From UBA1715 sp036752345 (lineage in GTDB: Bacteria; Bacteroidota; Bacteroidia; Bacteroidales; UBA1715): DNA of 33,655 bases. The notes under the pieces were generated by a model, which did not search any database, had not been told where the DNA came from, and saw only the letters and a list, made by a program, of their open reading frames with translations. This document shows positions 31,038 to 33,655 of this stretch, piece by piece (within the stretch, counting starts at the first letter, position 1; each line of letters begins with the position of its first letter). The stretch spans positions 1 to 33,655 of the forward strand of contig DAIOSV010000023.1 in assembly GCA_036752345.1 (NCBI GenBank). The letters are read 5' to 3'. Position numbers and translations under genes: made by a program.

Positions 31038-32822
31038 TTATTTAAATAATTTTTCTATCTCTTCTGCATAACGTGCTTGAGCCACATTACGTTTCACTTT
31101 CAATGTCGGAGATAAAATTCCATTTTGTGGAGTCCATTCGTCTGGCACAAGTAAAAATCGTTTTACCTGTTCGTGGTCGGCATATTTCTCATTAAGTCTT
31201 TTGACCTCTTTTTGTATTCGAGCAACCACTTGAGGTTCTTTGATTACTTCTGCGTCTGACGTGTATGGTACTTTGTGCGAAGCGCACCATGTTTTGAGGC
31301 AAGAAAAATCGGGAGAAATAACTGCCACCGGATATTGACGGTTTTCACCGCAAACCACTATGGCATTGATGAAAGGCGATGTCATAAAGGTGGCTTCAAT
31401 TAATTCAGGGTTTACATATTTTCCGAAAGACGTTTTGAATAAACTCTTCAATCGACCGGTGATTTTTACCAAGCCTTTTGATGTGATAGTTGCAGTATCT
31501 CCGCTGTGGAACCAACCATCGGCATCAATTACTTCTTTTGTCTTTTCAGGGTCTTTGTAGTACCCCAGCATTACATTGTGTCCGCGACAAAGAAGTTCGC
31601 CATTGTCGGCAATTTTCACTTCAATGCCATGCAATGGAACTCCTACGGTTCCTGGTTCGTGAGTATATGGTTCGTCGTTTGCAACCGAAATTACAGGAGA
31701 TGTCTCAGATAGTCCGTAGCCTTCGTAAATGGTCATGCCTATAGCTTGGAAAAAAGCTGCCAATCGTGGCTGTAAGGCCGAACCGCCCGAAACTACTTCG
31801 TTAATGCGTTGTGCTCCCAATGCTTCACGCCATTGCGAATACACCATCTTGTCGGCAAATGCATGACGAAGATTATACCACCATGAGCGTTCTTTCGGGT
31901 CAAGACGATATTTTATAGCCAACCCAATAGACCAATAGTAAATTTTCCGTTTAATGAACGGTAATTTTTTGCCGGCAACATAGAGTTTATCGTAGATTTT
32001 TTCCAACAAACGAGGCACAACGCACATTGTGGTTGGTTTAACCTCCTTCATGTTCTCGTTGATTAGAGCCAAATCTGAGTAATAAATAGAACAACCTTTT
32101 CTTTGGTACATGTAGTTCATCATGCGCTCATAGGCATGGCACAATGGCAAGAAACTCAACATTGTGTTGCTGTTAGGGTGAATGAGATGGAATAGATTGC
32201 GCACGTTGCCCAATATATTGTTGTGTGACAACATCACGCCTTTGGGGTTGCCTGTTGTTCCCGAAGTATAAATAATTGTAGCCAAGTCGTCCGGTTTTAT
32301 CATTGCCTTTAGCTCTGCTACTTTCTCCGGATTAGGATTTTGTTTTCCTAAATCAACAAGGTTTTGGAAATATCGGTAATCACATTGTTGGTCAACAAAG
32401 GTAAATACCTCTTGCAAGGTAGGACAATCGCCGAGAATCGGAGTTATTTTGTTTCGTAACTCTTTGCCTTCTATGAAAAGAATCTTCATTTCGGCATGAT
32501 TCAATATGTAACGATAGTCTTCTTGGCTTATCGTTGGATAGATAGGAATGGGAATGGCACCGATTTGCATGGTTCCCATATCTAAAAAATTCCATTCCGG
32601 ACGGTTTCCACTTACAATACCAATTTTGTCGCCGGGCTTTACACCCAACTGCAACAAACCATAACTTACGTAGTTTGAGTATTCTATATATTCATCAACA
32701 GAGTAAGTTTTCCATTCTCCTTGTACCTTGTGCGCCAAAGCTACATTCCCAATTGCATTGGGATTGGCAGTTTGTGCTTCTTTGAATTTTTCTAGTAAAT
32801 CAAATATTCGTATAACTTCCAT
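31038..32822 (-). CDS. Long-chain acyl-CoA synthetase (AMP-forming), copy 2
   Basis: A 594-residue paralogue of the preceding gene, with the same motifs: YTSGTTGNPKG, YEGYGLSETSPV, GWFHSGD and ITGRLKSLFKTSFGKYVNP. Differences cluster in the first 40 residues, around residue 135 (LGDCPTLQEV against LPELREKYLQEV) and in some surface loops, so chain-length or fatty-acid preference may differ. The frame is open to 32903, but ATG 32822 fits copy 1 and the promoter at 32881-32849. It ends at its own terminator. Confidence 0.92.
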   Translation of the reverse strand: MEVIRIFDLLEKFKEAQTANPNAIGNVALAHKVQGEWKTYSVDEYIEYSNYVSYGLLQLGVKPGDKIGIVSGNRPEWNFLDMGTMQIGAIPIPIYPTISQEDYRYILNHAEMKILFIEGKELRNKITPILGDCPTLQEVFTFVDQQCDYRYFQNLVDLGKQNPNPEKVAELKAMIKPDDLATIIYTSGTTGNPKGVMLSHNNILGNVRNLFHLIHPNSNTMLSFLPLCHAYERMMNYMYQRKGCSIYYSDLALINENMKEVKPTTMCVVPRLLEKIYDKLYVAGKKLPFIKRKIYYWSIGLAIKYRLDPKERSWWYNLRHAFADKMVYSQWREALGAQRINEVVSGGSALQPRLAAFFQAIGMTIYEGYGLSETSPVISVANDEPYTHEPGTVGVPLHGIEVKIADNGELLCRGHNVMLGYYKDPEKTKEVIDADGWFHSGDTATITSKGLVKITGRLKSLFKTSFGKYVNPELIEATFMTSPFINAIVVCGENRQYPVAVISPDFSCLKTWCASHKVPYTSDAEVIKEPQVVARIQKEVKRLNEKYADHEQVKRFLLVPDEWTPQNGILSPTLKVKRNVAQARYAEEIEKLFK

Positions 32823-32848
32823 GTTTTCGTTTTTTTTTCCTTCGGCGA

Positions 32849-32881
32849 CAAACATAAATAAATTCGGTAGAAAAAAACAAA
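32849..32881 (-). promoter_or_regulatory. Promoter of acyl-CoA synthetase copy 2
   Basis: TTTG (32881-32878), 21 bases, TATGTTTG (32856-32849) on the minus strand, ending 27 bases before ATG 32822. It is a good fit to the Bacteroidota TTTG / TAnnTTTG layout. Confidence 0.65.
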
Positions 32882-33086
32882 TCTTTTTTTTAAGTAAATA
32901 CAATAAAAAATGGAATTGATATGCCCAATGTCACGTAGTTGTAGGAGAGGAGGGCGTTTATTTTTTCACAATGTAATGAATTTGGGTTTGCGAATACACA
33001 TATCAAACAAAAAAATAAATATTCGTATTTTTTCTTTGAAATGTGTAAAATTCTCTCTTACTTGCAAATAGATTTGAAGAATACGC

Positions 33087-33095
33087 TATTTTTTG
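33087..33095 (+). promoter_or_regulatory. Possible -7 box for the last gene
   Basis: TATTTTTTG, one base longer than TAnnTTTG, 18 bases before ATG 33114. The rest of the 291-base region between the two divergent starts shows no other feature I can name. Confidence 0.3.
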
Positions 33096-33113
33096 TAATA
33101 ATAAAAATTTATT

Positions 33114-33655
33114 ATGCCATATAGAAGACTTCCAAACACTGATGCTGCAAGAGTGAGAGCTTTACAAACCGCCATTGACAAAGCCTCTAGTTTACCTATG
33201 AACGAGTTACCGATTCCGTATGACTTGTTGTTAAAGGCCAAATTTTATTTACCTTCATTGCGAAGTGGAATTAAACAATGTCGATCGTCCTATTCGCAGT
33301 CGGTAGAGAAAGGTGCTAATTTCATGCAGCTCCAAAAAAAAGCCAAAATGTACATTTCGCACTTTATTCAGGTGCTGAATATGGCTATTGCGCGTGAAGA
33401 AATGAAACCCTGCGTTCGTGAATACTATGGCCTGACAGACAGAAAGTTGCCAGATCTTGAAACGACCGAAAGTATTATTGAATGGGGTAAAAAAATTATC
33501 GACGGCGAAGCAAAAAGAACTTCCACCGGAGGTTCAAGTATGACAAACCCTCGTATTTCGATGGTGAAAATTGAGTATGACAAATTTGTAGCAGCTTCGC
33601 GCAACAATGTTTTCCGCCTTACTAATGATCAGCGTACGGCAGAATATATTGAAAA
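33114..33655 (+). CDS. Conserved Bacteroidota protein of unknown function, N-terminal 180 codons
   Basis: The gene runs off the right edge. The visible part starts MPYRRLPNTDAARVRALQTA and contains KAKMYISHFIQVLNMAI and REYYGLTDRKLPDLETTESI, then IIEWGKKIIDGEAKRTSTGG. I recall this pattern from a family found across Bacteroidota and annotated only as hypothetical. No signal peptide or membrane segment; mostly helical and basic. Divergent from acyl-CoA synthetase copy 2. Confidence 0.8.
   Translation, partial: MPYRRLPNTDAARVRALQTAIDKASSLPMNELPIPYDLLLKAKFYLPSLRSGIKQCRSSYSQSVEKGANFMQLQKKAKMYISHFIQVLNMAIAREEMKPCVREYYGLTDRKLPDLETTESIIEWGKKIIDGEAKRTSTGGSSMTNPRISMVKIEYDKFVAASRNNVFRLTNDQRTAEYIE

Overview
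This window looks like a draft chromosome piece from a member of the Bacteroidota, most likely order Bacteroidales. The evidence is threefold. At least ten genes have a TAnnTTTG -7 box, typical of this phylum's primary sigma factor, mostly 18 to 33 bases before the start codon. Several protein families are characteristic of the phylum: type 2 PyrF, the clostridial/Bacteroidota form of diaminopimelate decarboxylase, bacterial GGGP synthase, and a lamin-tail surface protein. Shine-Dalgarno sequences are weak or absent at most genes. A 100-base N run at 1923-2022 marks an assembly gap. No rRNA, tRNA, CRISPR array or insertion sequence was recognised.

Layout. 1-2.3 kb: an operon on the minus strand with pyrF and the start of a substrate-binding lipoprotein; a small OB-fold exported protein; an ATP-grasp-like gene broken by the gap. 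2.3-4.7 kb: a 782-residue secreted protein with two lamin-tail domains. 4.7-7.1 kb: asd and lysA, convergent, both in lysine synthesis, with a strong terminator after asd. 7.2-9.8 kb: a long imperfect inverted repeat, then aroA and a fused aroE-aroK gene that overlap (three shikimate-pathway activities in two genes). 9.9-11.8 kb: a membrane sulfatase of the LTA-synthase type.

11.8-14.1 kb is a more AT-rich, accessory-looking stretch. It holds a 309-base non-coding region, two coupled genes of unknown function, a tiny possible gene remnant, two hairpins, and a gene fusing an XRE-type HTH to a Fic domain. 14.1-21.6 kb: an AraC-type regulator plus Ogt-type DNA repair methyltransferase pair transcribed away from a five-gene efflux operon (TolC, HlyD-like, double ABC ATPase, two ABC-2 permeases). 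An 8+8 bp inverted repeat between them is a good candidate operator for the regulator.

21.6-24.9 kb: a tightly overlapping minus-strand operon: dCMP-deaminase-type protein, S41 protease, phosphopantetheinyl transferase, GGGP synthase family protein. 25.0-27.1 kb: a secreted TPR-like protein, riboflavin synthase and a ComF-type phosphoribosyltransferase. 27.1-32.8 kb: a DUF1846 protein, a four-helix membrane protein and two tandem, very similar acyl-CoA ligases. 33.1 kb to the end: the first 180 codons of a conserved Bacteroidota protein of unknown function.

Most of the window is ordinary housekeeping sequence. I did not find a clearly new multi-gene system. The best leads are the predicted asymmetry of the double ABC ATPase, the AraC/Ogt/efflux locus with its operator, the AroE-AroK fusion, the HTH-Fic gene with the unknown pair beside it, and the archaeal-type lipid enzyme in a protease operon.
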